From contig JAUVVG010000003.1 in the NCBI GenBank assembly GCA_030604735.1, forward strand, positions 1 to 64,000: DNA of 64,000 bases. Reading direction: 5' to 3'. A program made the translations under genes and the position numbers. The stretch is from Azoarcus sp. (lineage in GTDB: Bacteria > Pseudomonadota > Gammaproteobacteria > Burkholderiales > Rhodocyclaceae). Below are positions 1 through 9,516 of this stretch, one piece after another (positions within the stretch are counted from its first letter, which is position 1; each line of letters begins with the position of its first letter). The notes beneath the pieces are model-generated. The model saw only the letters and a list, made by a program, of their open reading frames with translations. It was not told the DNA's origin and searched no databases.

Positions 1-1
1 C

Positions 2-230
2 GTCGGCGTGAAGGTCGGCGATGTCGTACTCGACGATGCCGCCGCCTGTGTTCATCTGCATGGCAAGGGGCGCAAGCAGCGCAGCGTGCCGCTGTGGCGC
101 TCAACCATCAGGGCGATCAGGGCTTGGCTTTGGCGCAATCCGCAGTTCGATTCGAACTCATCGTTACTACCCAATCGCGATGGAACGTGATGCAGCGACT
201 GGCTTCCCAACGCCGGCATGCCGTGATGAT
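2..230 (+). pseudogene. Decayed tyrosine recombinase/integrase fragment
   Basis: The frame open from the left edge to a stop at 190 reads as the middle of a phage-type tyrosine recombinase: the stretch HGKGRKQRSVPLW is the usual segment following the first catalytic region, and LLPNRDGT is a typical later motif. The homologous reading then moves to another frame (WNVMQRLASQRRHAV, about 183-230), so a frameshift or small deletion separates the two parts. The C-terminal catalytic HxxR and Tyr region is not present. It is a remnant cut by the window edge. I infer it marks the border of an acquired segment. The family call is fairly sure, the exact end is approximate. Confidence 0.7.
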
Positions 231-537
231 GTATGGAGCTGGATCCAAAAAGACGTCGAGTACATGTCGGAGCTTCGATCAGGCAATAGGTCCAGATCCG
301 AATCCGAACACAAGCACTGCCTTTCCTCAGCGCTGGACGATTTCGATTGCTGGGACATAGTCCGCATCACTTACGAGCAATACGCACGCGTCAAAATTTC
401 GTCGATGTGCGTCGATAAGGTGTATGGTGACCAAGAGCGCCGACGCCCTTCGGCCTCTCGATTAGCTGTCATGATGCATCTTGATTCTGTCGCGGCCTCT
501 TCCGATCTGCGAAACTCAGAACGGAAGCAATGAGTAA
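231..537. other. Non-coding stretch downstream of amiR
   Basis: About 300 bases between the integrase remnant and the amiR stop codon. Open frames here have no recognisable motif. A weak inverted repeat (CTTCCG at 499-504 with CGGAAG at 522-527) lacks a T-run, so I do not call it a terminator. Nothing else is seen. Confidence 0.5.
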
Positions 538-1164
538 CTACTTGCTCCACCCTGTCGTCAGGATTTCGTTCGCATTCACAATCGAGAGAGCGATCTCCTC
601 AGTGGTCCTTCGCCGACTCATCGCTTGCTCACGGATCAACTCATAAGCTTCCGTTTCACCGATCCCTCGTGTGCGCATCAGTATGCTTTTCGCATCTGCA
701 ATCCTGCGATGGCTAAGTAGCTTCGCCTGAAGTTTGTTTACGTGCTTCGAAGTTTCCTTGAGGTCTTCGGCAACTTTTCGGGCCAGCACCAATGCGGAAA
801 GCACCCCGAAGGAGCGCACAGGCGAAGGCAACACGGCCTTTGCGCCAAGCCGCAGAACCAGGCCAACGATTGTTGGGTTCTCGTAGGTGACCACTGCGAC
901 CAGAATTGGCGTCTCCTCTCCTCTGGCCCATGCCAATGTCGACTCATCCAGCCCGGGCCGTACCGCTAGGAATACCGCGTCAACGCCTTCGGGCAACGTT
1001 GGAAGGGGGGGCCACACCGCCTGGACCTGACACCCGATACGGGTCAACTGCTGAGTCAGTTCGCGCCCGTCACCGTCGTCCGGATGCATCACCAATACCT
1101 TGAGCGATCGTAGATCCTTCAGAAGCGCCGGCGTGGAAGCCCGAATCGGACGTTGTGAGGTCAT
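538..1164 (-). CDS. amiR: AmiR-type ANTAR transcription antiterminator
   Basis: A 208-residue protein with an N-terminal pseudo-receiver domain (about 18-130; the position of the phospho-acceptor Asp lies in the hydrophobic run VFLAVRPG) and a C-terminal ANTAR RNA-binding domain (about 140-205, with IADAKSILM and the following helices). In Pseudomonas AmiR binds leader RNA and lets polymerase read through a terminator when the amide sensor AmiC releases it. The start has an AGGAG 8 nt upstream. It is the last gene of the amide operon, directly after amiC, the same order as in the Pseudomonas ami operon. Its likely RNA target is the leader at 11192-11300. Confidence 0.9.
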   Translation of the reverse strand: MTSQRPIRASTPALLKDLRSLKVLVMHPDDGDGRELTQQLTRIGCQVQAVWPPLPTLPEGVDAVFLAVRPGLDESTLAWARGEETPILVAVVTYENPTIVGLVLRLGAKAVLPSPVRSFGVLSALVLARKVAEDLKETSKHVNKLQAKLLSHRRIADAKSILMRTRGIGETEAYELIREQAMSRRRTTEEIALSIVNANEILTTGWSK

Positions 1165-1175
1165 CAGCCGAACTC

Positions 1176-2327
1176 CTATGGCAGCATATCAAGCTCGGCC
1201 GTCCAATCCCCCAAGGAGTATGTCACCAAGTACGGGTCCGGATGGACCGCCCGCTTCGCCTCCCTGACGATGGTGAACTGACCTTCCGAATTGGCCCGTC
1301 CTATTCTGGGGTAAAGACAGGTGTGATGATTGCGCGGATCGATGCGCACTCGGCCTTGCGGTGCATTGAACTCCTGAGTCAGCACATGTGGCATCAGCTC
1401 CGCGATCTCGTCGCTACCGACTTCGCGCATCGCGTTGGCGAACATGTGTACCTGAAAGTAGGCGGCCTCCCAGCACTGGTTTGGTACGCAGTCGCTTCCG
1501 AAACGTCGTTGAAAACGGGCAAGGCAGCGGCGATTCGCGTCGCTGTCGATCGACTGAAAGTAAGGAGCAGAGGTGAAATGTCCCTCGGCAACGTCCGCCC
1601 CCATCTGATGCACTTCCGCCTCCGACGTCGTGAGGCTGGCGATCGGCATGGTTTTGGGGTCAAAACCCGCTTCGGCATAAGCGCGGTACAGAGACGCGGT
1701 GGCATTGCCGACCACTGTCGAAAAGATGAAGTCCGGCCGCTGGTCACGAATCTCCTTCATGATCGGGCCGAAATCGGCCTCAGTGGCCGCGAGTTCAACA
1801 TAGTGCTCACCCAGTTTCGCAGCCCCCGACTTCTGTAGCACCAGATCGGTCATGATTCTGTTGGATTCATAGGGGTAAATGTAATCCGAACCGATTAGAA
1901 AGATTCGAGCCCCGAAATGGTTGGTCATGAACTCGGCTAGTTGCACGCTGTTCTGATTGGGCGCCGCACCAGTATAAATAAGATTATTTGAAAATTCGAA
2001 ACCTTCATAAAGGGTGGGATAAAACAACAACTTGTTCCATTTCTCGATCACTGGTACGACCGCCTTGCGGCTACTGGACATGTAACAGCCAAAGATTACG
2101 TTTACGCCCTCTTCGAGGATCAAGCGCGAAGCCAGCTGGGTGTACACCAAAGGATTCGATTGCGGATCGAGACAGACAGGAACAAGTTCGCGACCATTGA
2201 TACCGCCAGCCTCGTTGACTTCCTCGATCGCGAGTAGTGTGCCTTTGAGTTGTGAAAGACCTATGGTCGACGTCGTTCCGGTTTCCGAGAACAAAACACC
2301 CACCTTGACTGGATCAACGTTAGCCAT
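1176..2327 (-). CDS. amiC: AmiC-type amide sensor, negative regulator of AmiR
   Basis: A protein of about 383 residues of the type I periplasmic-binding fold (Leu/Ile/Val-binding family) related to AmiC/UrtA: KVGVLFSETGTTSTIG near the N-terminus, GCYMSSSRKAVVPVIE, and YPTLYEGFE in the ligand cleft region. There is no signal peptide, as expected for cytoplasmic AmiC, which holds AmiR inactive until a short amide binds. I chose the ATG at 2327; a TTG four codons earlier is also possible, and neither has a strong ribosome site. It is followed 11 bp later by amiR. A gap of about 100 bp separates it from the VWA gene upstream. Confidence 0.88.
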   Translation of the reverse strand: MANVDPVKVGVLFSETGTTSTIGLSQLKGTLLAIEEVNEAGGINGRELVPVCLDPQSNPLVYTQLASRLILEEGVNVIFGCYMSSSRKAVVPVIEKWNKLLFYPTLYEGFEFSNNLIYTGAAPNQNSVQLAEFMTNHFGARIFLIGSDYIYPYESNRIMTDLVLQKSGAAKLGEHYVELAATEADFGPIMKEIRDQRPDFIFSTVVGNATASLYRAYAEAGFDPKTMPIASLTTSEAEVHQMGADVAEGHFTSAPYFQSIDSDANRRCLARFQRRFGSDCVPNQCWEAAYFQVHMFANAMREVGSDEIAELMPHVLTQEFNAPQGRVRIDPRNHHTCLYPRIGRANSEGQFTIVREAKRAVHPDPYLVTYSLGDWTAELDMLP

Positions 2328-2428
2328 GTCTGACACCAAGCTGAAGAACTGGAAAAAACCCGATTATAAATGGCTCGTACTTACACCTCTTCGACGCTTG
2401 ACGTAGCACGCGACACCTCCGTTTCAGT

Positions 2429-4111
2429 TCATATCGATCCATGGCTGACTCTTGCGTAAATGTGCCGCAGAACCGTTCCGAGCCGCATTGCATTGTCGAC
2501 GATACTGAATCGTCCGTTTCCGAAAATTCGCCGGACATAGGATGCCGCTTGCGGATCAAGGGTCACACAGGCGGCATCGATTCCTTCACGCAGCGCTTCA
2601 CGAACAGCCACCGCTGCGTCCTCAATCAGATAGTCGGCGTGGAATACGTCTATGTCCGACGGGGCTCCGTCCGAGATCAGTACGACTGCGCGCACGTCAG
2701 TCTCCTCCTTGCGCAGCAACGCAGTCGCGTGCCGGATTGCGGCGCCCATCCGGGTGGAGTATTTCGCCTCGGCTGTTTCGATTCGTCGCAGAATCAGGTC
2801 ATTGCAAGCCTGACCGGGATCGAGGAAGCGGAAATAGTGCACCGCCTCGCGGGTGTTCGAGAAGAAACCGTGTACCGCAACGCGGTCCTCGGTGCCGGCT
2901 GCGGCCCCAAGCGACATCAGCGCCGCACGCTTGGCCAGTTGAAGTACGGTTCCTCCGATGTCCGCGCGATAGTCGTTGCTCGACTGGGACATGTCGAGCA
3001 ATAACAGTATGGTGGCACGGCGGGCGGCTTTTCCCGGACGCAAGAAGATGCGCGGGTCCGGTGCTAGGCCCAGCCGCCTGTCGACCAGCACCTCCGTGGC
3101 GGCATTCAGGTCGATATCCTCTCCTTCCCACTGCCGGCGCATGCGGCGTTTGCGATCCAGATGTTGGCTGGGCGACATCATGAGTCGCGAAACGGCGTTC
3201 TTCTGTTTCTGGTTTTCCACACCGACAAACACTGTGCGATGCTCTACCACAATGCACCAGTCAGGGCGCCGCATCTGCAATCGCGCGTCCCATTCAGGAT
3301 AATCATAACGGACAACGAGTTCTTCTGTGACGGCCGTCTCGGGCAAGGCGTCAGGCTCGTTAAGCGGGGGTGGAGAAGGGGGCTGAGGGTTCTGAAATCG
3401 AACCTCCGCGACGCTTTGGTCCGAGACTTGGTCGAAGGTCCACAGATAGCTATTGTCGTCGCGATAGACCTGCGGCACTGCGTACTGCTGCGGGTTGAAA
3501 CGCACCCGCATCTGCCCGAGATCGTTAGCCAGAATGGATCCGATCGCGCGAAAGCTGTCGTAGTCGTCGAGCGCGTCCAAGCGCGCTCGAAATAGGTCAC
3601 GCCCCTTGTTTACCCAGTAGTTGTCGTCGCGATACTCGTCATCGAGCAGTGCGAGGTTAAGTCGGCTGACCAGTGAGGCGAAGCTGAGGTCCGGCCCGGA
3701 CAGGGGTAATGCCGAATGACGCAAAAAGAGTTGCCTCAAACCGGGATGTTCGCGGATCAGTAATTGCTCCGACCGGGCATCCTCGATTGCCGATATGACC
3801 GCGAGGCCCATGGGTTTGAGCTTGCCGACTGGCAGACGTGCGGGCGAGAACAGAAGGTGTGCGGCCACATGGGCAGCACTGGCGAGATGGAGGCTGTAGC
3901 GCTGCGCGTCCGAAAGCCCGACGCCCTGATCCGGCAACAGCAGAACCTGTTCTGTGATGATCGGACGCTGCGGTGCGTCCGACGCGCTGGCAACGTTGCA
4001 TCGCTGGACTTGGACGCCGGCCTCGGCAATGCCGTCAAGAAAGTAGGTCAGCGATGGAATCGCCAGATCAAGCGTGGGCGGGCAGCGACGCAGGTCGGCT
4101 TCGGCGAGCAT
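2429..4111 (-). CDS. VWA-domain protein, NorD/CbbO-like partner of a MoxR ATPase
   Basis: A 560-residue protein whose C-terminal third is a von Willebrand A domain with a complete metal-ion site: DMSQS at 373-377, a downstream Thr in YSTRMG, and the Asp of ISDGAPSD. Central proline-rich and basic stretches (about 240-262, 318-330) precede it. NorD and CbbO are built this way and work with NorQ/CbbQ ATPases to activate nitric oxide reductase or Rubisco. The start at 4111 follows GAGGA 8 nt upstream and lies 10 bp after the ATPase gene's stop; a longer frame to 4180 would overlap that gene. The substrate is unknown; context suggests the amidase or importer. Confidence 0.82.
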   Translation of the reverse strand: MLAEADLRRCPPTLDLAIPSLTYFLDGIAEAGVQVQRCNVASASDAPQRPIITEQVLLLPDQGVGLSDAQRYSLHLASAAHVAAHLLFSPARLPVGKLKPMGLAVISAIEDARSEQLLIREHPGLRQLFLRHSALPLSGPDLSFASLVSRLNLALLDDEYRDDNYWVNKGRDLFRARLDALDDYDSFRAIGSILANDLGQMRVRFNPQQYAVPQVYRDDNSYLWTFDQVSDQSVAEVRFQNPQPPSPPPLNEPDALPETAVTEELVVRYDYPEWDARLQMRRPDWCIVVEHRTVFVGVENQKQKNAVSRLMMSPSQHLDRKRRMRRQWEGEDIDLNAATEVLVDRRLGLAPDPRIFLRPGKAARRATILLLLDMSQSSNDYRADIGGTVLQLAKRAALMSLGAAAGTEDRVAVHGFFSNTREAVHYFRFLDPGQACNDLILRRIETAEAKYSTRMGAAIRHATALLRKEETDVRAVVLISDGAPSDIDVFHADYLIEDAAVAVREALREGIDAACVTLDPQAASYVRRIFGNGRFSIVDNAMRLGTVLRHIYARVSHGSI

Positions 4112-4121
4112 TACGCGATCC

Positions 4122-4925
4122 TCAAACAGTGAAGTAGCTCTCGACGATTGCGCGTAATGCCAACACCATGTCGGGGTCATCGGTGACTGGATTGGTCATC
4201 GTCATTGCGCAACTATCGAGTGGCGGCATTCCGTCACGGATCAGCATTGCGGCATAAGTCAGCATACGTGTGGAGATGCCTTCGTCCAGTCCGCGGTCCT
4301 TCAGGGCGCGCGATTTGCGCGCGATGCCGACAAGCTTGTCGGCCAACTCCCGCCCGACATCAGCCTCATGGGCGATAATCTCGGTTTCGGCCTCCCGCTC
4401 TGGATAATCGAACTCAAGGGCGGCAAATCGCTGACGCGTCGATTGCTTCAAATCTTTGGAGCGGCTCTGGTAACCCGGGTTGTAGGAGACAACGAGCTGG
4501 AAGTCGGGATGTGCGCGAACGATTTCCCCCTTCTTATCGAGAGGCAGGATGCGCCGGCTGTCGGTCAGCGGGTGGATTACCACGGTGGTATCCTGCCTGG
4601 CCTCGACAATCTCGTCCAGGTAGCAAATTCCGCCGTAGCGCACTGCCAGCGTCAACGGGCCGTCATGCCAGCAGGTGCCGTCCGCATCAAGCAGGTAACG
4701 GCCGACCAGATCCGACGCAGTCATGTCTTCGTTACATGCAACGGTGATCAGGGGGCGCCTTAGCCGCCACGCCATATGCTCGACAAAGCGCGTCTTGCCG
4801 CACCCCGTTGGTCCCTTGAGGATCAGCGGTAGGCGGTGCGAATGAGCCTGCTCGAACAGCACGACCTCATGACCGCAAGGACGATAGTAAGGCTCGACAT
4901 CGAGCCGGTAGGCATCAAGATTCAT
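4122..4925 (-). CDS. MoxR-type AAA+ ATPase, NorQ/CbbQ-like
   Basis: A 267-residue AAA+ protein: Walker A GPTGCGKT at 38-45, Walker B CYLDE at 101-105, and the family segment SYNPGYQS followed by arginine-finger region residues (STRQRFAALEF). Such proteins form hexamers that remodel a client together with a VWA adaptor, here the next gene. Start 4925 has AGGA just upstream; the frame is open 20 codons further but without a ribosome site. In Pseudomonas aeruginosa the gene between amiE and amiC (amiB) also encodes an ATP-binding protein; whether this is its equivalent I cannot tell from sequence alone. Confidence 0.85.
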   Translation of the reverse strand: MNLDAYRLDVEPYYRPCGHEVVLFEQAHSHRLPLILKGPTGCGKTRFVEHMAWRLRRPLITVACNEDMTASDLVGRYLLDADGTCWHDGPLTLAVRYGGICYLDEIVEARQDTTVVIHPLTDSRRILPLDKKGEIVRAHPDFQLVVSYNPGYQSRSKDLKQSTRQRFAALEFDYPEREAETEIIAHEADVGRELADKLVGIARKSRALKDRGLDEGISTRMLTYAAMLIRDGMPPLDSCAMTMTNPVTDDPDMVLALRAIVESYFTV

Positions 4926-4991
4926 AGTATTTCCTGCTGAGTTGCCGCCACAGCCAGCAACGCTTCCGGCTACGGCGGCTTTCACAAGGTT

Positions 4992-6029
4992 TCAGCGATG
5001 TTCGGCTTTCTGATTGGGAATGCCGTCTATTGGGCACTCTTCCGTGCCAACCGTAGAACGGGTAAAGGATTCGACCATTTTGCGGGTACCGTCCGGGTCT
5101 TCAATCCATTTAGCGTAGAAACCGTAAGGACACGAAGCCACGCCATTGGCATCTTCACCCGAGTTGATTTTGCCGGTATAGCCACGATGCAGTAGCTTGA
5201 ACAGATGGTTTTGCGACTGCCCGTTCTTGCGTGCGTCACGGATCAGACTCATGGATAGCTCGGCATACTGAATGCCCATGTCCTCCTCACCGCATTCGCC
5301 CAAGGTACGTCCATCGAAACCGATGATCGCTGAGTGCCCGAAATAGGAATACACGCCGTCGAACCCGCTGGCGTTGGCGACCGCGACATAAACGTTATTC
5401 ATCCATGCCATGGTTTTAGAGACCATTACTTGCTGGTCCTTGGCCGGATACATGTAACCTTGGCAGCGCACGATGAGTTCCGCGCCCTTCATTGCGCAGT
5501 CGCGCCAGATCTCGGGATAGTTGCCGTCATCGCAGATGATGAGGCTGATCTTCATACCTTTTGGGCCTTCCGAAACATAGGTGCAGTCACCCGGATACCA
5601 TCCTTCGATTGGCACCCACGGCATGATCTTGCGATACTTCTGCACGATCTCACCCTTGTTGTTCATCAGGATGAGTGTGTTGTATGGTGCCTTGTTGGGG
5701 TGCTCCTCGTGGCGTTCGCCGGTCAGCGAGAAAACCCCCCATACATTAGCTTTGCGGCAGGCCGCTGCGAAGATTTCGGTTTCCTCGCCGGGCACGGTCG
5801 AGGCAGTCTCGTACATCTCCTTCGAGTCGTACATGATCCCGTGAGTGGAGTACTCAGGAAAAATGACCAGATCCATGCCTGGAAGACCCTGTTTCATGCC
5901 CACTAGCATGTCTCCGATCTTGCGGGCGTTGTCGAGCACTTCCTTCTTGGTATGCAGGCGAGGCATCTTGTAATTGACTACTGCAACACCAACACAATCG
6001 TTACTGCTCGAAATATCTCCATGTCTCAT
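4992..6029 (-). CDS. amiE: Aliphatic amidase
   Basis: A 345-residue nitrilase-superfamily amidase, the length usual for AmiE. The catalytic triad falls at the residue numbers known for the family: Glu59 (FPEY), Lys134 (KYRKIMPW) and Cys166 ([15 protein letters not shown]). It hydrolyses short aliphatic amides such as acetamide or propionamide to the acid and ammonia in the cytoplasm. The start has AAGGAG 8 nt upstream. It follows the ABC importer genes and precedes the ATPase/VWA pair, so substrate uptake and hydrolysis are encoded together. Formamidase (AmiF) is the closest alternative, but the AmiC/AmiR context supports AmiE. Confidence 0.93.
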   Translation of the reverse strand: MRHGDISSSNDCVGVAVVNYKMPRLHTKKEVLDNARKIGDMLVGMKQGLPGMDLVIFPEYSTHGIMYDSKEMYETASTVPGEETEIFAAACRKANVWGVFSLTGERHEEHPNKAPYNTLILMNNKGEIVQKYRKIMPWVPIEGWYPGDCTYVSEGPKGMKISLIICDDGNYPEIWRDCAMKGAELIVRCQGYMYPAKDQQVMVSKTMAWMNNVYVAVANASGFDGVYSYFGHSAIIGFDGRTLGECGEEDMGIQYAELSMSLIRDARKNGQSQNHLFKLLHRGYTGKINSGEDANGVASCPYGFYAKWIEDPDGTRKMVESFTRSTVGTEECPIDGIPNQKAEHR

Positions 6030-6057
6030 GCTCTAACTCCTTTGTTTAGCTTGCCTT

Positions 6058-6750
6058 TCAAACGGTGAGGAATGCTTTCACTTTCTCTTCGTCCAGTTGC
6101 TCTCTCCTTTCTTCATGAACAAAACTTCCCCTGTCGATGACGATGACCCGGTCAGCCACTTCCAGGGCAAAACTGAGAACCTGCTCGGATACCAGGATCG
6201 AGAAGCCGCGTTCCTTGCGCAGGGCGTTGAGTGTTCGTGCCAGCTCCTTGATGATTGACGGTTGAATCCCCTCGGTTGGCTCGTCCAGGATGAGGACCTT
6301 GGGGTTAGAGACGAGCGCCCGCGCGATCGCCAACATCTGTTGCTGACCGCCGGACAAGTTGCCCCCTTTGCGAAGACGCATTTCGTGCAGAACCGGAAAG
6401 AAGTCGAATACGTACTGGGGAATCTCCCCACCACCCGAGTTCTCCATTCCCGCCTGGATGTTCTGCTCAACGGTCAATAACGGAAAGATCATGCGGCCCT
6501 GCGGTACAAAGGCGAGCCCTTGGCGTACGCGCTCATAGCTCGGGAGGTTTGCCAATTCGACACTCTCAAGCCGCACACTACCAGCGTGGCTAGGGTGCAT
6601 TCCGATGATCGCCTTGAGCAGCGTCGTTTTGCCCATTCCATTGCGACCCATGAGCGCAACACACTCTTGCGTACCAACTTCGAAGGTCACATCCTGAATG
6701 ACCTTCGAGTCACCGTAGCGCACGTCTAGTTTGTCTATCCTCAACATCAC
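6058..6750 (-). CDS. urtE: Urea/short-chain amide ABC transporter ATPase (UrtE-like)
   Basis: A 230-residue ATP-binding subunit of the branched-chain amino acid/urea transporter family (LivF/UrtE/FmdF type): Walker A GRNGMGKTT, signature LSGGQQQMLAIARAL, Walker B KVLILDEPTEG. It energises import together with the UrtD-like ATPase encoded just upstream. UrtE-like rather than LivF is chosen because all five genes match the urtABCDE order and because of the amidase next door; the true substrate may be an amide instead of urea. Confidence 0.85.
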   Translation of the reverse strand: MMLRIDKLDVRYGDSKVIQDVTFEVGTQECVALMGRNGMGKTTLLKAIIGMHPSHAGSVRLESVELANLPSYERVRQGLAFVPQGRMIFPLLTVEQNIQAGMENSGGGEIPQYVFDFFPVLHEMRLRKGGNLSGGQQQMLAIARALVSNPKVLILDEPTEGIQPSIIKELARTLNALRKERGFSILVSEQVLSFALEVADRVIVIDRGSFVHEERREQLDEEKVKAFLTV

Positions 6751-6762
6751 GCTAAATTCCTG

Positions 6763-7566
6763 TTAGTGGCCTAAATAGACTTCGATGACCTTGGGGTTGG
6801 ACTGAATCTCGTCGGCGCTGCCTTCGGCCAGCAAACGCCCCTGATGCAACACGGTGACCTTGTGCGCAATGCGTTTGACAAAATCCATATCGTGCTCAAT
6901 GACGATTACCGAGCGACCGTTGGCTACGCGAGTAAGCAGTTCGGCAGTGGCTTCACGTTCGCGCGGACTCATGCCTGCAACCGGCTCGTCGAGTAGGAGT
7001 AACCGCGGTTCCTGAATGAGCAACATGCCGATTTCCAGCCATTGCTTTTGACCGTGGCTCAAGGTGCCGGCTTTGCGGTGCAGCTGGTCGGCGAGAAACA
7101 CCTCCGCTGCAGCCCTCGACACCCGTTCGCGGATTGCCTCGTCTCGTTTGAAGAATAGTGAGTCGAGTACGCCCTGAGCGTCCGGCATCGAGATCTCAAA
7201 GTTTTCGAACACCGACAAGTCCTCGTAGACAGAGGGTGTCTGGAACTTCCGGCCAATGCCTTTCTTGACTATCTGATACTCGGGCAATCCGGATACCACC
7301 TCCCCGTCGAAGATAACCTTGCCTTCAGTCGGGCGTGTCTTGCCGCAGATCATGTCGAGCAGGGTTGTCTTACCGGCTCCGTTGGGTCCTATGATTACGC
7401 GCAATTCGTTCTTCGCGACCGACAGGCACAGGTTGTCCACCGCGCGAAAACCATCAAAAGAGACCGACAGATCTTCGACCCGAAACGTTTCTTCCGAGGC
7501 GACATTCTCATTGCGGATAGAAAGTTCCTGTTCAGGGTCACGAGCCATTTGCATGCTTGCACTCAT
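6763..7566 (-). CDS. urtD: Urea/short-chain amide ABC transporter ATPase (UrtD-like)
   Basis: A 267-residue ATPase of the LivG/UrtD type with Walker A GPNGAGKTT, signature LSHGQKQWLEIGM (the HGQKQWLEI form is typical of UrtD) and Walker B RLLLLDEPVAG. Its ATG overlaps the stop of the urtC-like gene by 4 bp, indicating translational coupling. It pairs with the UrtE-like subunit on the cytoplasmic face of the importer. Confidence 0.86.
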   Translation of the reverse strand: MSASMQMARDPEQELSIRNENVASEETFRVEDLSVSFDGFRAVDNLCLSVAKNELRVIIGPNGAGKTTLLDMICGKTRPTEGKVIFDGEVVSGLPEYQIVKKGIGRKFQTPSVYEDLSVFENFEISMPDAQGVLDSLFFKRDEAIRERVSRAAAEVFLADQLHRKAGTLSHGQKQWLEIGMLLIQEPRLLLLDEPVAGMSPREREATAELLTRVANGRSVIVIEHDMDFVKRIAHKVTVLHQGRLLAEGSADEIQSNPKVIEVYLGH

Positions 7567-8609
7567 CTGGCTTCACCCCCTAACGCTCGACCGACTCGCA
7601 GACGATCGAAAAAACCCGCCAAGCCCTTTGGCATGAAGAGCACCACAAAAATGAAGATGCTTCCCAGAAAGTAAAGCCAGTATTCCGGGAACGTCTCCGA
7701 CAAATAGGATTTGAGAAAGCCGATCAGAATCGCACCGACCACAGCACCTGGCACAGACAGGCGACCACCGACCGCCGCATAGATAACCATCTCCACCGAC
7801 GCCACCACGCCGATCAGGCTGGGCGCTATCAAGCCTGTCTGAAGGCTGTAGAAAGCGCCGCCCATCGCCGACAGAACCGCAGCCAGCGCAAATACCGCGG
7901 CTTTGACATGAGCCGTGTTGTAGCCGGAGAACCTGACCCGATCTTCCTTGTCCCGAATGGCGATGAGAATCTTGCCGAGACGGCTGTTGGTCAGCTTCAA
8001 TGCAGCCAGCATCACTGTGAATAGCACCAACACCTGAAGGACGTAGAGAACCATCTTTGAAGCGTCATCGACGATGTCCATTCCAAGAAAGGTGCGAAAA
8101 TCGGTGATTCCGTTGGCGCCACCAATTGTCGATTGCGCGCCCACGATCAGCACTGTCATTGTCATAGCCAATGCCAGGGTCACAATCGCAAAGTAGACGC
8201 CGCTCACCCGTTTGCGAAAGATCGCATAAGCGAAGAGATAGGCGCCGACGGCCGGAATCAGGTGAATCAGTACCAGCGTGATCGGCAGGCTGTAGAACGG
8301 TTCCCACCAGACAGGTAGCGCCTCGATACCACTCCACACCATGAAATCGGGCAGTTCTGGCGCTGAAGCCTCCAGCTTTAGAAACATGGCCATCATGTAT
8401 CCGCCAAGGCCAAAAAAGATCCCTTGCCCAAGGCTGAGAACTCCGCCATACCCCCAAGTCAGAACAATGCCGATCGCGACAAATCCGAATGAGAGATACT
8501 TGCCGACGTTGTTAAGTCGGAAGGGATCCAGGGTCATCGTGAAAGCCAACAGCACTGCCGCGAGCAGTCCGACCGTCAGATACTCGGTCGCTTCGCGAGT
8601 AAGTTTCAT
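7563..8609 (-). CDS. urtC: Urea/short-chain amide ABC transporter permease (UrtC-like)
   Basis: A 348-residue membrane permease of the LivM/UrtC family with many hydrophobic segments, the conserved GGVLSLGQGIFFGLGGYMMA stretch in the first third, and a C-terminal cytoplasmic tail. With the UrtB-like subunit it forms the inner-membrane channel. It sits 4 bp after urtB and overlaps urtD by 4 bp. Confidence 0.86.
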   Translation of the reverse strand: MKLTREATEYLTVGLLAAVLLAFTMTLDPFRLNNVGKYLSFGFVAIGIVLTWGYGGVLSLGQGIFFGLGGYMMAMFLKLEASAPELPDFMVWSGIEALPVWWEPFYSLPITLVLIHLIPAVGAYLFAYAIFRKRVSGVYFAIVTLALAMTMTVLIVGAQSTIGGANGITDFRTFLGMDIVDDASKMVLYVLQVLVLFTVMLAALKLTNSRLGKILIAIRDKEDRVRFSGYNTAHVKAAVFALAAVLSAMGGAFYSLQTGLIAPSLIGVVASVEMVIYAAVGGRLSVPGAVVGAILIGFLKSYLSETFPEYWLYFLGSIFIFVVLFMPKGLAGFFDRLRVGRALGGEAR

Positions 8610-8613
8610 CGCA

Positions 8614-9516
8614 TCAACTCCTTTGCTTCACCGCGAACAAACCGTTCGGGCGGAAGTAGAGAACAACAATCACCAGTAGAAGAATGGTGGCTTTCGCTAG
8701 GGAGCCGCTGAGGAGGTACTCCAGCGAGGTTTGGGTTTGCGCGATTGCAAAGGCAGACATAACGGTTCCGATGAGACTCTGCACCCCACCAAACACGACG
8801 ACGATGAAGGAGTCGACGATGTAGAGTTGGCCGGTGCCCGGATTCGTCGATCCAACCATAGTGAATACGGCCCCGGCGATCCCGGCCAGCCCTGATCCAA
8901 GCGCAAAGGTTCGTGCGTCAACTTTCTTGGTGTCGATCCCGACCGCTGCACTCATGGCGCGGTTCTGTGTCACCGCCCGCATCCGCAGACCCCAGCGAGT
9001 GCGGTAAAGTAATAGATACACTGACACTGCCACGACTATCGTCAGCCCGATGATGAAGATCCGATTGAGCGGTAACTGGATGCCGTCGACCGGTTCCCAG
9101 GCACCTGTCAGCCAGGTGGGAAGCGGTACGCTTACTTCCTGCGCTCCGAAAATGGAGCGATAGGCTTGCTGCAGGATCAGACTCAATCCCCAAGTCGCGA
9201 GCAGGGTGTCGAGCGGGCGGTTATAGAACCAGCAGATGAATCCCTTCTCCAGCACGTATCCAAAAAGAAATGTGACTCCAAAGGCCATCGGGATGGCGAC
9301 GAACAGATAGATCTCCATCGCCCCGGGCGCAACCGCCTGAAACGCGAGCGCCGTGAGATAGGTGACATACGCGCCGAGCGCCATCAGTTCGCCGTGCGCC
9401 ATGTTGATGACGCCCATCAAGCCGAACACGATGGCAAGCCCCAGCGCCATCAGGAGCAGAATGGTGAACAGGCTGACACCATTGAACAACTGCATGAATG
9501 CAATTTCTAGACTCAT
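8614..9516 (-). CDS. urtB: Urea/short-chain amide ABC transporter permease (UrtB-like)
   Basis: A 300-residue permease of the LivH/UrtB family. Hydrophobic segments run throughout, with the conserved GLMGVINMAHGELMALGAY near the N-terminus and the EAA-like cytoplasmic loop later. Full UrtB of some bacteria carries a long periplasmic N-terminal extension; this one does not and resembles the FmdE-type permease. It is separated from urtA by about 190 bp containing a hairpin. Confidence 0.86.
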   Translation of the reverse strand: MSLEIAFMQLFNGVSLFTILLLMALGLAIVFGLMGVINMAHGELMALGAYVTYLTALAFQAVAPGAMEIYLFVAIPMAFGVTFLFGYVLEKGFICWFYNRPLDTLLATWGLSLILQQAYRSIFGAQEVSVPLPTWLTGAWEPVDGIQLPLNRIFIIGLTIVVAVSVYLLLYRTRWGLRMRAVTQNRAMSAAVGIDTKKVDARTFALGSGLAGIAGAVFTMVGSTNPGTGQLYIVDSFIVVVFGGVQSLIGTVMSAFAIAQTQTSLEYLLSGSLAKATILLLVIVVLYFRPNGLFAVKQRS

